A stretch of DNA of 64,000 nucleotides from Jhaorihella thermophila (GCF_900108275.1 NZ_FNVD01000011.1:52651-116650), one strand, 5' to 3'. Positions 10,001 through 18,804 are shown, numbered from the stretch's first letter. Notes: generated by a model not told the origin, from the sequence alone. Numbers and translations: made by a program.

Positions 10001-11615
10001 TCCGGGGCTGAAAGTCACGGAACTGATCGCGCGGCTGCGGCATTCGACGCCGGGCGTGACGCTGATCTCGCCCCCGCCGCATCACGACATCTATTCGATC
10101 GAGGATCTGGCGCAGCTGATCTATGACCTGAAACAGATCAACCCGCGCGCCAAGGTCTGCGTCAAGCTGGTCGCCTCCTCCGGTGTCGGCACGATCGCGG
10201 CCGGCGTGGCCAAGGCCAAGGCCGACGTGATCCTGATCTCGGGGCACAACGGCGGTACCGGGGCCAGCCCTGCCACTTCGATCAAGTATGCGGGACTGCC
10301 GTGGGAGATGGGCCTGACCGAGGCGCATCAGGTTCTGGCGATGAACAACCTGCGCGATCGGGTGACGCTGCGCACCGACGGGGGCCTGCGCACGGGGCGC
10401 GACATCGTGATGGCGGCGATGATGGGGGCCGAGGAATACGGCATCGGCACCGCCGCGCTGATCGCGATGGGCTGCATCATGGTGCGCCAGTGTCAGTCGA
10501 ACACCTGCCCGGTGGGCGTCTGCACCCAGGACGAACGCCTGCGGGCCAAGTTCACCGGCACCGCCGACAAGGTCGTGAACCTCATCACCTTCTACGCGCA
10601 GGAGGTGCGTGAGATCCTGGCCAGCCTGGGCGCGCGCTCTCTGGACGAGGTGATCGGGCGGGCCGATCTGCTGGCGCAGGTGTCGCGCGGGGCGGCGCAT
10701 CTGGATGATCTGGACCTGAACCCGATGCTGATCACCGTCGATGGCGCCGCGGACATCGTCTATGACCGCAACAAGCCGCGCAACGAGGTGCCGGACACGC
10801 TGGATGCCGAGATCGTGCGCGACGCGGCCCGGTTCCTGAAGGACGGCGAAAAGATGCAGCTGACCTATGCGGTGCAGAACACGCATCGTTCGGTGGGCAC
10901 GCGGGTCTCCAGCCACATTGTGCAGAACTTTGGAATGCGCAACGCGTTCCAGCACGACCACCTGCACATCAAGCTTCAGGGCAGCGCGGGCCAGTCGCTG
11001 GGCGCCTTCGCTGCGCCGGGGCTCAAGATCGAGGTGTCGGGCGATGCCAACGATTATGTCGGCAAGGGCCTGTCGGGGGGCACCATCGTGGTGCGTCCGC
11101 CGATGGCCAGCCCGCTGGTGGCCGATCAGAACACCATCATCGGCAACACCGTGCTTTACGGTGCGACCGACGGCTATCTGTTCGCGGCGGGACGCGCGGG
11201 CGAGCGGTTCGCGGTGCGCAATTCGGGCGCCCATGTGGTGGTCGAGGGCTGCGGCTCCAACGGTTGCGAATACATGACCGGCGGCGTGGCGGTGATCCTG
11301 GGTTCGATCGGCGCCAATTTCGGTGCGGGCATGACCGGGGGCATGGCCTATCTCTACGACCCCGAGCGCAAGGCCGAGGCGCTGATGAACATGGAGACGC
11401 TGGTGACCTGCCCGGTCACGGTCGAGCATTGGGAGCGCCAGCTGAAGATCCTGATCGAGCGCCACGAGGCCGAAACCGGCAGCCGCAAGGCCGCCGACAT
11501 CCTTCAGCACTGGGATGTTGAACGGGCGAACTTCCTGCAGGTCTGCCCCAAAGAGATGCTGCCGCATCTGCCGGTGCCGCTCACGGTCGAGGAAACGGCA
11601 GTGCCCGCCGAGTAA
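7083..11615 (+). CDS. gltB: Glutamate synthase (NADPH) large subunit
   Basis: The alpha subunit makes two glutamates from glutamine and 2-oxoglutarate. The start at 7083 has AGGAGA 7 bases upstream. A propeptide of about 33 residues precedes Cys34 in HSSCGVGLV, the predicted N-terminal nucleophile of the class II amidotransferase domain. The order is amidotransferase, central domain, FMN-binding synthase domain with the 3Fe-4S cysteines in CIMVRQCQSNTCPVGVC near residue 1130, and a C-terminal GXGXG beta-helix. The length of 1510 residues is typical. A terminator follows. Together with GltD it forms the GS-GOGAT nitrogen assimilation route. Confidence 0.97.
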   Translation: MTKYDANWVREEEARRKWMADNGMYREEDEHSSCGVGLVVSIDGKKSRKVVEAGIEALKAVWHRGAVDADGKTGDGAGIHVQIPVPFFYDQIKRTGHEPRMDQLIAVGQVFLPRTDFAAQETCRTIIETEILRMGYYIYGWRHVPVNIDVLGEKANATRPEIEQILISNSKGVDEEQFERELYVIRRRIEKAAAAQNISGLYIASLSCRSIIYKGMMLAEQVAEFYPDLKDDRFESAFAIYHQRYSTNTFPQWWLAQPFRMLAHNGEINTLKGNLNWMKSHEIRMASSYFGEKAEDIKPIVPQGSSDSAALDAVFEVLVRAGRSAPMAKTMLVPESWSKQAVELPKAWRDMYSYCNSVMEPWDGPAALAMTDGRWVCAGLDRNGLRPMRYVVTGEGLVIAGSEAGMVPVDETTVREKGALGPGQMLAVDMAEGRLYHDAEIKDKLAAAQPFGEWVEKINDLGEVLDRVTEAPMFTGEELRKRQIAAGYTLEEVEQILAPMAEDGKEVVASMGDDTPAAVLSKQYRPLSHYFRQNFSQVTNPPIDSLREYRVMSLKTRFGNLKNVLDEDSSQTEIIVLDSPFVGNAQWAELVKQFNSPLVEIDCTFERGEGALNAALARIRAEAEDAVRSGAGHLVLTDHHSGPDKVAMPMILATSAVHSHLTRQGLRTFCSLNVRSAECIDPHYFAVLIGCGATVVNPYLAEDTLADRIERGLLEGTLTENMARYREAIDQGLLKIMSKMGISVISSYRGGLNFEAVGLSRAMCAEYFPGMVSRISGIGVSGIQVKAEEIHAKGWHSGLDVLPIGGFYKARASGETHAWTATAMHLMQQACNRASYQLWKQYSAQIQANPPIHLRDLMDFKPLGKPVPLEEVESITAIRKRFVTPGMSLGALSPEAHKTLNVAMNRIGAKSDSGEGGEDPAHFVPEPNGDNPSAKIKQVASGRFGVTAEYLNQCEELEIKVAQGAKPGEGGQLPGLKVTELIARLRHSTPGVTLISPPPHHDIYSIEDLAQLIYDLKQINPRAKVCVKLVASSGVGTIAAGVAKAKADVILISGHNGGTGASPATSIKYAGLPWEMGLTEAHQVLAMNNLRDRVTLRTDGGLRTGRDIVMAAMMGAEEYGIGTAALIAMGCIMVRQCQSNTCPVGVCTQDERLRAKFTGTADKVVNLITFYAQEVREILASLGARSLDEVIGRADLLAQVSRGAAHLDDLDLNPMLITVDGAADIVYDRNKPRNEVPDTLDAEIVRDAARFLKDGEKMQLTYAVQNTHRSVGTRVSSHIVQNFGMRNAFQHDHLHIKLQGSAGQSLGAFAAPGLKIEVSGDANDYVGKGLSGGTIVVRPPMASPLVADQNTIIGNTVLYGATDGYLFAAGRAGERFAVRNSGAHVVVEGCGSNGCEYMTGGVAVILGSIGANFGAGMTGGMAYLYDPERKAEALMNMETLVTCPVTVEHWERQLKILIERHEAETGSRKAADILQHWDVERANFLQVCPKEMLPHLPVPLTVEETAVPAE

Positions 11616-11642
11616 CGGTAGAATTTTCTGGAAAGTCTCGAT

Positions 11643-11670
11643 CCGGGGTCCTGTCAGGGGCCCCGGTTTT
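11643..11670 (+). terminator. gltB terminator
   Basis: CCGGGG...CCCCGG stem (11643-11648 with 11661-11666), extended by CC/GG after a T-G wobble, followed by TTTT. It begins 28 bases after the gltB stop. Classic Rho-independent form. Confidence 0.8.
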
Positions 11671-11739
11671 CGTCTGCGGGAACGAATTTTCAAAACCTTT
11701 GGGAGAGCCTGTCACCTGCGAAGACAAAGCGGGCGCGGC

Positions 11740-12690
11740 ATGAGCGGCAAGTTCAAAAGTTTCTGGAACAAGGGCGACCACGCGGTCGAGCACACCGATC
11801 AGTTCTGGGTGCTGGATCCGGCGGTTCCCCCGAAACCGGGGGCCGCGCTTGAGGTGCGTGAGCTGACTTTCACCGACCGCGGCGGCGATGGCGAGATCAA
11901 CCGCTGGGGCTGCGATTCGATCGACGGGCATCGGGTCACCCATGTCTGGAACGGCGATACGGTGACGGTAAAGATCCCCGGCGAAGGGCTGGTGACGGTC
12001 AAGGGCGCGACGATCTACGCCAAGGGAATGTCGGCGGTGTTCACGCCGACCGACGGCACGGTGCTGAAGGATGCCGAATTCGTCAGCTCTTCGTTCGTCA
12101 AGACCAACGGCACGCTCGAGCTGGCCGATCTGGAACCAGCCTGCTTCACGCCCGGCACGTTGATCGATACCGACTGCGGCCCGCGCCCGGTGGAGGCGAT
12201 CGGCCGGGGCGACAGGGTTCTGACGAAGGATGACGGATATCTCGCTGTGGTCTGGGTGGGGCGCCGGACGGTGTCCGCCCGTGGGCAGTTCGCGCCCGTT
12301 CGGATCGGAGCGGGGGTTCTGGGGAACCGTCGGCCCTTGCTGGTAAGCCCTGCGCATCGGGTGCTCGTCACCGGATGGGCGGCCGAGCTGCATGTCGGTC
12401 GGCCCGAGGTTCTGGTCGCGGCGCGCCATCTGGTGGACGGCCGCCGCGTTCGGGTGCGACAGGGCGGCGCGGTGACCTATCTGCACCTCGGGTTCGACCG
12501 TCATGCGCTGGTGAGCTCCGAAGGGGTGTGGACGGAAAGCCACTTTGCCAGCGTCGCGGGGCGGGCCGAGGGCGCGGCGCTGTTTCCCGGCCGGGTGCGC
12601 CCGCCGAAGCTGGTTCGGCCGGAGGCGGGCCGGGCCGAGGCGCGGATCCTGGCCGAGGCGGTTTGCCGCGGGGCCATGCCTGCCCTATAG
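11740..12690 (+). CDS. Hint-domain (Hedgehog/intein-type) protein
   Basis: A 316-residue protein with a Hint_2-type domain, a family expanded in Rhodobacteraceae. Cys135 in ACFTPGTLI is the predicted self-splicing or cleavage nucleophile and His206 in LVSPAHRVLV is the conserved block B histidine. Residues 1-130 form a separate N-terminal region rich in short beta-like segments (HVWNGDTVTVKIPG) with no signal peptide that I can see. The region after the Hint block (about 245-316) is Arg- and Ala-rich. In secreted relatives Hint domains release N-terminal cargo; whether that happens here is unknown. It is preceded by the gltB terminator, and mtgA starts 7 bases after its stop. Confidence 0.8.
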   Translation: MSGKFKSFWNKGDHAVEHTDQFWVLDPAVPPKPGAALEVRELTFTDRGGDGEINRWGCDSIDGHRVTHVWNGDTVTVKIPGEGLVTVKGATIYAKGMSAVFTPTDGTVLKDAEFVSSSFVKTNGTLELADLEPACFTPGTLIDTDCGPRPVEAIGRGDRVLTKDDGYLAVVWVGRRTVSARGQFAPVRIGAGVLGNRRPLLVSPAHRVLVTGWAAELHVGRPEVLVAARHLVDGRRVRVRQGGAVTYLHLGFDRHALVSSEGVWTESHFASVAGRAEGAALFPGRVRPPKLVRPEAGRAEARILAEAVCRGAMPAL

Positions 12691-12697
12691 GTGGGGC

Positions 12698-13444
12698 ATG
12701 GCAAGACGGGCAGGAAACCGGTCCAAAAAGGGCGCAAACCGCCGGGGCAGGACGAAACGGACGAGCGAAAGGAGGCCGGGCCGTCGGGTGGCGCGCTTTC
12801 TGGTGCGGGCCGCGTCGATTCTGGCGGTCGGGATGCTGGCGCTGGTGGCGCTGTTTTCGGTGGTGAATCCGCCGATCACCTGGACCATGGTTTCGGAATA
12901 TCGTCGGCTGGGGACGATCGAACGCGACTGGGTACCGATGGAAAGGATCGCCCCGGTTGCGGCGCGGTCGGTGGTGGCGGCGGAGGACGCCAATTTCTGC
13001 CTGCACTGGGGGTTCGACGTGGCGGCGATTCGCAAGGCGATCGAGTCGGGTGCGGTGCGCGGGGCCTCGAGCATCACGCAACAGACGGTGAAAAACGTTT
13101 TCCTGTGGCAGGGGCGAAGCTGGTTCCGCAAGGCGTTGGAGACGCTGATCACGCCGGTGGTGGAACTGTTCTGGACCAAGCGGCGCATTCTGGAAGTCTA
13201 TCTGAACGTGGCCGAAATGGGCGAAGGCGTCTTTGGCATCGAGGCTGCGGCGCGGCATCATTTCGGGGTGGGGGCAGCCGAGCTGACGGCCCCGCAGGCG
13301 GCACTGATCGCGGCGGTTCTGCCCGATCCCAAGGGGCGGAGCCCTGCGCGGCCCTCGGCGGCGTTGAACAGGCGCGCCGCCGCGATCATGGACGGGGCGG
13401 CAACGATCCGCGTTGATGGGCGCGCGGCCTGTTTCGAGGATTGA
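12698..13444 (+). CDS. mtgA: Monofunctional biosynthetic peptidoglycan transglycosylase
   Basis: A GT51 glycosyltransferase that polymerises lipid II into glycan strands at the periplasmic face of the inner membrane. A very basic cytoplasmic N-terminus (about 12 Arg/Lys in 30 residues) is followed by one membrane helix (about 33-57). The catalytic glutamates are Glu96 in VVAAEDANFCLHWG and Glu166 in RRILEVYLN; GASSITQQ and NVAEMGEGVFG are also typical motifs. The ATG at 12698 has a G-rich GGTGGGG upstream. The length of 248 residues fits MtgA. No transpeptidase domain is present. Confidence 0.93.
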   Translation: MARRAGNRSKKGANRRGRTKRTSERRPGRRVARFLVRAASILAVGMLALVALFSVVNPPITWTMVSEYRRLGTIERDWVPMERIAPVAARSVVAAEDANFCLHWGFDVAAIRKAIESGAVRGASSITQQTVKNVFLWQGRSWFRKALETLITPVVELFWTKRRILEVYLNVAEMGEGVFGIEAAARHHFGVGAAELTAPQAALIAAVLPDPKGRSPARPSAALNRRAAAIMDGAATIRVDGRAACFED

Positions 13445-13502
13445 AGTCTCCCGCCCGGCAAGGCTATCTGGAAGAACCTTTCCCGATTGTTTCAGGATCA
13501 TC

Positions 13503-14168
13503 ATGGCCCGACTGTTTCACGTTCCGCTGTCCCCCTTCTGCCGCAAGGTGCGGCTGGTTCTGGCCGAGAAGAAGATCGAGGTGGAACTGGTGGAAGAGCG
13601 CTATTGGGAGGGCAGCATGGAGTTCCTGCGCCGCAACCCCGCCGGCAAGGTGCCGGTTCTGCGGCTGGACGGGCAGACCATGGCCGAAAGCACCGCGATC
13701 TGCGAATATGTCGAGGAAACGCGCCCCGAGCCGCCGCTGTTGCCCAGGGATCCCGCCCAGCGATACGAGGTGCGGCGGCTGGTGGGGTGGTTCGATGACA
13801 AGTTCCACAACGAGGTGACGTCGAAGCTGTTGTATGAGCGGGTGAACAAGAAAATCACCGGCGAGGGCTATCCGGACAGCCGCAGCGTGAAGGCGGGTGC
13901 GCGGGCGATCAAGTTTCATCTGGACTACATGGCGTGGCTTCTGGACCGGCGGCGGTGGCTGGCGGGAGATGTGATGACGTTGGCGGATTTTGCCGCCGCA
14001 GCGCATCTGAGTTCGCTGGATTACATTTCGGACGTGGACTGGAACCGGCAGTCGGTAGTCAAGGACTGGTATGCCAAGATCAAATCGCGCCCCGCGTTCC
14101 GGTCGATTCTGGCCGATCAGATTCCCGGTTTCCGGCCACCGCCGCATTATGCCGATCTGGATTTCTGA
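13503..14168 (+). CDS. fzlA: GST-family protein, probable FtsZ-binding protein FzlA
   Basis: A glutathione S-transferase fold of 221 residues, with an N-terminal thioredoxin-like domain ([35 protein letters not shown]) and an all-helical C-terminal domain. The protein ends in [15 protein letters not shown] conserved tail of this kind, together with adjacency to queG, is what I associate with FzlA, the alphaproteobacterial FtsZ-filament regulator needed for constriction in Caulobacter. That assignment is inference from family and context; the sequence itself proves only a GST fold. The ATG at 13503 gives [13 protein letters not shown] palindromic repeat separates it from queG. Confidence 0.75.
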   Translation: MARLFHVPLSPFCRKVRLVLAEKKIEVELVEERYWEGSMEFLRRNPAGKVPVLRLDGQTMAESTAICEYVEETRPEPPLLPRDPAQRYEVRRLVGWFDDKFHNEVTSKLLYERVNKKITGEGYPDSRSVKAGARAIKFHLDYMAWLLDRRRWLAGDVMTLADFAAAAHLSSLDYISDVDWNRQSVVKDWYAKIKSRPAFRSILADQIPGFRPPPHYADLDF

Positions 14169-14181
14169 TTCGAGAGGGCGG

Positions 14182-14239
14182 CGGGGGGCGCTGCCCCCCG
14201 GCCTGCGGCCTCCCCCCGGTGTATTTCGGACCAGAAAGA
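14182..14239 (+). repeat. Palindromic GTATTT repeat, copy 1
   Basis: A hairpin CGGGGGGC-GCT-GCCCCCCG (14182-14200), then GCCTGCGGCC and CCCCCCGGTGTATTTCGG, ending in CCAGAAAGAA. The block GGGGC-GCT-GCCCC plus CCGG(A/T)GTATTT recurs at 60083-60130 and, inverted, at 54427-54477. It fills the whole fzlA-queG gap and ends 3 bases before the queG ATG, so it may double as terminator and leader. Confidence 0.75.
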
Positions 14240-14242
14240 AGC

Positions 14243-15274
14243 ATGGATGAGCTGAAGAAGAGGTTGGTTGCGCGTGCCCTGGAGGAGGGGTTCGTGGATG
14301 TCGGCATCTGCCGGCCGTGGGCGGTGCCCGAGGTGGCGGAGCGTCTGGCTGCGTTCGTTGCGGCTGGCCGGCACGGCCAGATGCGCTGGATGGCCGAGCG
14401 GATGGCGTGGCGGGGCAATCCGGCCGCGCTGTGGCCCGAGGCGCGGTCGGTGATCATGCTGGCCGAGAGCTATACGCCGGCGGAGGACCCCATGGCGGTG
14501 GTGGGGCGGCCCGGCCGCGGGGCGATTTCGGTTTATGCGCGCAATCGCGACTATCACGATATCGTCAAGAAGCGCCTGAAGCGGCTGGCGCGGTGGCTGA
14601 TCGCCGAGGCCGGGGGCGAGGTGAAGGTGTTCGTGGACACCGCGCCGGTGCCGGAAAAGCCGTTGGGGCAGGCCGCCGGGATCGGCTGGCAGGGCAAGCA
14701 TACCAATCTGGTGAGCCGTCGTTGGGGGAACTGGGCCTTTCTGGGGGCGGTGTTCACGACTCTGGAATTGCCCGTCGATCCGCCCGAGCAGGACCACTGC
14801 GGATCCTGCCGGGCGTGCCTGGCGGCTTGTCCGACGGATGCCTTTCCGGCGCCCTATCAGCTGGATGCGCGGCGTTGCATTTCGTATCTCACGATCGAAC
14901 ATGACGGGCCGGTGGGCGAGCCGTTGCGGGAGAAGTTGGGCAACCGGATCTACGGCTGTGACGACTGTCTGGCGGCCTGCCCGTGGAACAAGTTCGCTGT
15001 CACTGCGAGCGACATGCGTTATGCCGCGCGCGATGCGTTGCGGGCGCCGCGGTTGAGGGAACTGGCGGCGCTGGACGACGTGGGGTTTCGGGCGATGTTC
15101 TCGGGCTCGCCGATCAAGCGGATCCGGCGGGGGCGGTTCGTGCGGAACGTGTTGTACGCGATCGGCAATTCCGGTGATCCGGAGCTGCGATCGGCGGCGC
15201 AGGCGCTGGTCGGTGATGATGATCCGGTCGTGGCGGATGCGGCGAGATGGGCCGTGAAACGATTGTCCGGGTGA
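14243..15274 (+). CDS. queG: Epoxyqueuosine reductase
   Basis: QueG reduces epoxyqueuosine to queuosine in the wobble position of tRNAs using cobalamin and two 4Fe-4S clusters. Both cluster motifs are seen: [12 protein letters not shown] near residue 185 and [10 protein letters not shown] near residue 236. [24 protein letters not shown] is the family's substrate and cobalamin region. HEAT-like repeats end the protein ([15 protein letters not shown]). The ATG at 14243 sits directly after a palindromic repeat; AAAGAAG serves as a weak ribosome binding site. The length of 343 residues is normal. Confidence 0.94.
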   Translation: MDELKKRLVARALEEGFVDVGICRPWAVPEVAERLAAFVAAGRHGQMRWMAERMAWRGNPAALWPEARSVIMLAESYTPAEDPMAVVGRPGRGAISVYARNRDYHDIVKKRLKRLARWLIAEAGGEVKVFVDTAPVPEKPLGQAAGIGWQGKHTNLVSRRWGNWAFLGAVFTTLELPVDPPEQDHCGSCRACLAACPTDAFPAPYQLDARRCISYLTIEHDGPVGEPLREKLGNRIYGCDDCLAACPWNKFAVTASDMRYAARDALRAPRLRELAALDDVGFRAMFSGSPIKRIRRGRFVRNVLYAIGNSGDPELRSAAQALVGDDDPVVADAARWAVKRLSG

Positions 15275-15338
15275 CGCAAGCGGGCAAGACGCGGTTGGCG
15301 GCCGGGTTGCATCCGGCGGAAGGACTGGAGGATGGCGG

Positions 15339-17342
15339 ATGAGCCTTCTGCTGGGGGTTGATACGGGCGGCACCTATACGGATGCGGTGCTGATCCGCGG
15401 CGAAGAAGTGCTGGCCAGCGCCAAGGCGTTGACCACGCGCCACGATCTGGCGATCGGGATAGGCGAGGCCGTGCGGTCGGTGGTGGGGGCGGCGGCGGTC
15501 GCGCCCGGTGAAATCGGCATGGCATCGCTTTCGACGACGCTGGCAACCAATGCGCTGGTCGAAGGGCAGGGCGGGCGCGTGGCGCTGATTTACATCGGGT
15601 TCGAGGCGGCCGGCCTGGAACGCCACGGTCTGCGCGAGGCGCTCAGGGGCGACCCGGTTCTGGTCATGGCCGGCGGGCACGATCATTCGGGGCGCGAACT
15701 GGCGCCGCTGGATCTGGCGGCGCTGGAGGCGTTTCTGACCGCCGAAGGGCGCGGCGTGTCGGGGTTCGCCGTTGCCGGGCGCTTTGCCACGCGCAATCCG
15801 GCGCATGAGCTTGCCGTTGCGCGGTTGGTGACCGAGATGACCGGGACCCCCGCGACCTGTTCGCACCATCTTTCGGCCAGGCTCAACGGCCCAAAACGTG
15901 CGGTGACCGCGGTTCTGAATGCGCGGCTGATCGGCATGATCGATAGACTCATCGGCCGGGCGCAGCATGTCCTGGCCGAACTGGGGATCGACGCGCCTTT
16001 GATGGTGGTGCGGGGGGACGGGGCGCTGATGTCCGCTGCTCAGGCGCGCAGCCGGCCGATCGAAACGATCCTGAGCGGGCCGGCGGCGTCGATCGTCGGC
16101 GCCCGCTGGTTGACCGGCGTCGAGAACGCGCTGGTCAGCGATATCGGCGGGACGACCACGGATGTGGCGCTTTTGCGTGACGGGCGGCCGGCGATTGCCC
16201 CCGAAGGGGCGCGGGTCGGCGGGTTCCAGACCATGGTCGAGGCCGTGGCGATGCGGACATGGGGGCTGGGCGGCGACAGCCAGGTGCATCTGCGCGCGCA
16301 AGGCTTGGTGGGCGGTGTCACGCTCGGCCCGCGCCGGGTCGTGCCTGTGTCCCTGCTGGCGCATGAGGCCCCCGAGGTGGTGCATGCGGCGCTGGACGCC
16401 GATCTGCGCGCGGCCGCGCCCGGCGAGATGGACGCCGTCTTTGTCCGCGCTGTTCGGGGCGTGGAGCCCCATGGGCGGAGTGAGCGAGAGGCGCATCTGC
16501 TGGAGCGGCTGGCAGAAGGAGTTCAGCCGCTGCGCAAGGTGCTGCGGAACCGGATGGATCGCGTGGCGCTGTCCCGGCTCGAGGATCGAGGTCTGGTTCA
16601 ACTGAGCGGAATCACGCCTTCGGATGCCGCGCATGTGCTGGGCTGGGCCGAGGCCTGGGACCGCGAGGCGGCCGAGAAGGCGTTGACGCTGTGGGCGCGC
16701 AAGCGGATCGGATCGGGTGAGGCGCTGGCGGCCGATCCGCATGGGATGGCGCAGCTGATCGTGGATCAGCTGGTCGAACAGACGGTTCAGGCGCTGCTCG
16801 AAGCGGCCCTTGCCGAGGAGGCGCCGTCATTCGGCCCGGATCCGGCGGATCTGGCCCGGCATGTCCTCATGCGGCAGGCGCTGGGCGGGCACAGGGGGCT
16901 TTTGCGGCTGGATGCGGCGGTCAATGTGGATATCGTCGGACTGGGCGCCTCGGCGCCGATCTATTACCCGGCCGTGGGCGAACGGTTGCGCGGCCGGATG
17001 ATCCTGCCCGAGCACGCGGGTGTCGCCAATGCCATCGGTGCGGTGGTCGGGCAGGTGACGATGCGTCGGCGCGGCGTCGTGACGGTACCCGCGCCGGGCA
17101 GGTTCCGGGCGCACCTGCCGGACGGCCCGCAGGACTTTGCCGATGCCGACGCGGCCATGGCGTGCCTGGAGCTGGCCCTGCGGCGGGAAGCGGCAGAAGC
17201 CGTCGAGCGGGCCGGGGTGGCCGATGCGGAACTCGGCGTTCGGCGCGAGCGGCGCACCGCCGAGGTCGAGGGCCGGCGGGTTCTGGTCGAGGCCGAAATC
17301 GTGGTCGAGGCCAGCGGTCGCCCCAGAGTCGCGGTCGCCTGA
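15339..17342 (+). CDS. HyuA-like hydantoinase/oxoprolinase family protein
   Basis: An ATP-using amidohydrolase-type protein of the hydantoinase A/5-oxoprolinase family (actin-like ATPase fold). The N-terminal motif DTGGTYTDAV (residues 8-17) and the internal phosphate motif DIGGTTTDVAL (about residue 268) are clear. N-L-x-S-A-R-L-N-G-P-K and VRGDGALMS are also typical. The partner subunit HyuB, usually adjacent, is absent, so this looks like a stand-alone HyuA-like protein. At 667 residues it is close to single-subunit HyuA. The substrate cannot be deduced. GGAGGA precedes the ATG at 15339. It lies 65 bases after queG and 114 bases before flgE. Confidence 0.8.
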   Translation: MSLLLGVDTGGTYTDAVLIRGEEVLASAKALTTRHDLAIGIGEAVRSVVGAAAVAPGEIGMASLSTTLATNALVEGQGGRVALIYIGFEAAGLERHGLREALRGDPVLVMAGGHDHSGRELAPLDLAALEAFLTAEGRGVSGFAVAGRFATRNPAHELAVARLVTEMTGTPATCSHHLSARLNGPKRAVTAVLNARLIGMIDRLIGRAQHVLAELGIDAPLMVVRGDGALMSAAQARSRPIETILSGPAASIVGARWLTGVENALVSDIGGTTTDVALLRDGRPAIAPEGARVGGFQTMVEAVAMRTWGLGGDSQVHLRAQGLVGGVTLGPRRVVPVSLLAHEAPEVVHAALDADLRAAAPGEMDAVFVRAVRGVEPHGRSEREAHLLERLAEGVQPLRKVLRNRMDRVALSRLEDRGLVQLSGITPSDAAHVLGWAEAWDREAAEKALTLWARKRIGSGEALAADPHGMAQLIVDQLVEQTVQALLEAALAEEAPSFGPDPADLARHVLMRQALGGHRGLLRLDAAVNVDIVGLGASAPIYYPAVGERLRGRMILPEHAGVANAIGAVVGQVTMRRRGVVTVPAPGRFRAHLPDGPQDFADADAAMACLELALRREAAEAVERAGVADAELGVRRERRTAEVEGRRVLVEAEIVVEASGRPRVAVA

Positions 17343-17378
17343 GCGGGCGATTCCCGACAATTCGCGGGATCGGGATGC

Positions 17379-17398
17379 GCGGTTAAACCGCTTCTTAA
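17379..17398 (+). promoter_or_regulatory. Palindrome / CtrA-like motif upstream of flgE
   Basis: A perfect 13-base palindrome GCGGTTAAACCGC (17379-17391) overlaps TTAA-N8-TTAA (17383-17398), 60-80 bases upstream of flgE. CtrA, which controls motility in many alphaproteobacteria, prefers TTAA-N7-TTAA, so this is an imperfect match. Binding is a guess from position and motif. Confidence 0.3.
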
Positions 17399-17456
17399 TG
17401 GTCCGCGCGCTATGTGTTGCAACCGGAGACGGTTCCAGCATCAGAAAGGCGCGTTC

Positions 17457-18758
17457 ATGACAATTTCCTCTTCTCTCAATGCCGGGGTTGCCGGATTGGC
17501 AGCGAATGCAAGCCGGCTGGCTTCGATTTCCGACAACATCGCCAATTCCTCGACCTACGGCTACAAACGGGTCCAGACGGATTTCCATTCGATGGTAATC
17601 TCCTCTCAGGGCGGGACCTATTCCGCAGGGGGCGTGCGCGCGACTACCCAGCGCCTGATTGACGAACGCGGGGCGCTGGTTTCCACCTCGAACGCGACCG
17701 ATCTGGCGGTGCGCGGCCGTGGCATGCTGCCGGTTGCCAAGCTGTCCCAGGTGAATGCCGCAAACGGTGTGCCGCAGATGCTACTGACCACGACCGGATC
17801 GTTCCGCACCAATTCCGACGGTTTGCTGACCACGGAAACGGGGCTGGTTCTTCTGGGTTGGCCGGCACAGCCTGACGGCACCGTTCCCAGCTATCCGCGC
17901 GACACGGCCGAGGGGCTGGAGCCGGTGCAGATCAACGTCAATCAGTTCTCCGGCGAGCCGACCACGCGAATGGCGCTGGGCGTGAACCTTCCCGCGACCG
18001 AAACCGATGCTTCCGCCTCCGGCGAAGCGCAGGAGTTGTCGGTGGAGTATTTCGACAATCTCGGCACCTCCGAAAGCATCAGAATTTCGTTCACGCCCAC
18101 CGTTCCCGCCACGGGTTCCTCCAACGAGTGGACGATGGTTCTGCGCGACACCGCCTCGGACAATGCGGTGATCGGGGAATATGTCCTGACCTTCGACGAC
18201 AGTCGGGCCTCGGGCGGGACCTTGGCGTCGGTTTCAACCGTTTCGGGCGGCGCCTATGATCCGGCCACTGGAACGATGGTCGTGAACGTGGCGGGCGGGC
18301 CGATCGAGATCGACATCGGAAATATCGGAGAGACCGACGGGATAACCCAGCTGTCGGATCGGTTCGCGCCGGTTTCGATTTCCAAGGACGGGTCGCCTGT
18401 CGGGAACATGACGAGTGTCGAAGTGGACGCCAACGGTTTCGTTCATGCCTTCTTCGACACGGGGATCACCAGAACCATCTACAAGGTGCCTCTTGTCGAT
18501 TTGCCGAACCCGAACGGCATGGTGGCGCTGGACCATCAGACCTATGTGCCGTCGCCTGAAAGCGGCACCTATTTCCTGTGGGATGCGGGCGAGGGACCCA
18601 CCGGGGACATCGTGTCCTATGCGCGAGAGGAATCGGCGACTGACGTTGCCAGCGAACTGACCGAGATGATCCAGACCCAGCGGGCCTATTCTTCGAACGC
18701 CAAAGTGATCCAGACGGTGGACGAGATGCTCCAGGAGACCACCAATATCAAGCGATAG
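17457..18758 (+). CDS. flgE: Flagellar hook protein FlgE
   Basis: FlgE polymerises into the flexible hook outside the cell. The N-terminal rod/hook signature (SLNAGVAGLAANASRLASISDNIANSSTYGYKR, within residues 4-38) and the C-terminal D0 coiled-coil helix (MIQTQRAYSSNAKVIQTVDEM) are both present, with hook-specific middle domains between them. It is secreted through the flagellar type III apparatus, so there is no signal peptide. The ATG at 17457 has AAAGG upstream. The length is 433 residues. It heads the operon flgE-flgK-flgL-flgI, an order I associate with Rhodobacteraceae motility loci. Confidence 0.93.
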   Translation: MTISSSLNAGVAGLAANASRLASISDNIANSSTYGYKRVQTDFHSMVISSQGGTYSAGGVRATTQRLIDERGALVSTSNATDLAVRGRGMLPVAKLSQVNAANGVPQMLLTTTGSFRTNSDGLLTTETGLVLLGWPAQPDGTVPSYPRDTAEGLEPVQINVNQFSGEPTTRMALGVNLPATETDASASGEAQELSVEYFDNLGTSESIRISFTPTVPATGSSNEWTMVLRDTASDNAVIGEYVLTFDDSRASGGTLASVSTVSGGAYDPATGTMVVNVAGGPIEIDIGNIGETDGITQLSDRFAPVSISKDGSPVGNMTSVEVDANGFVHAFFDTGITRTIYKVPLVDLPNPNGMVALDHQTYVPSPESGTYFLWDAGEGPTGDIVSYAREESATDVASELTEMIQTQRAYSSNAKVIQTVDEMLQETTNIKR

Positions 18759-18804
18759 GGCCGTGTGATCCGGGCGTGGCAGTCAAGAAACAGGAGTGAC
18801 GGAC

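Noticed and set aside
6855..11693. A very long open frame (about 1600 codons) antisense to gltB
   Set aside because: It is a shadow of high-GC codon bias. Its translation is rich in His, Arg and Gln without any family motif, whereas gltB on the other strand is complete.
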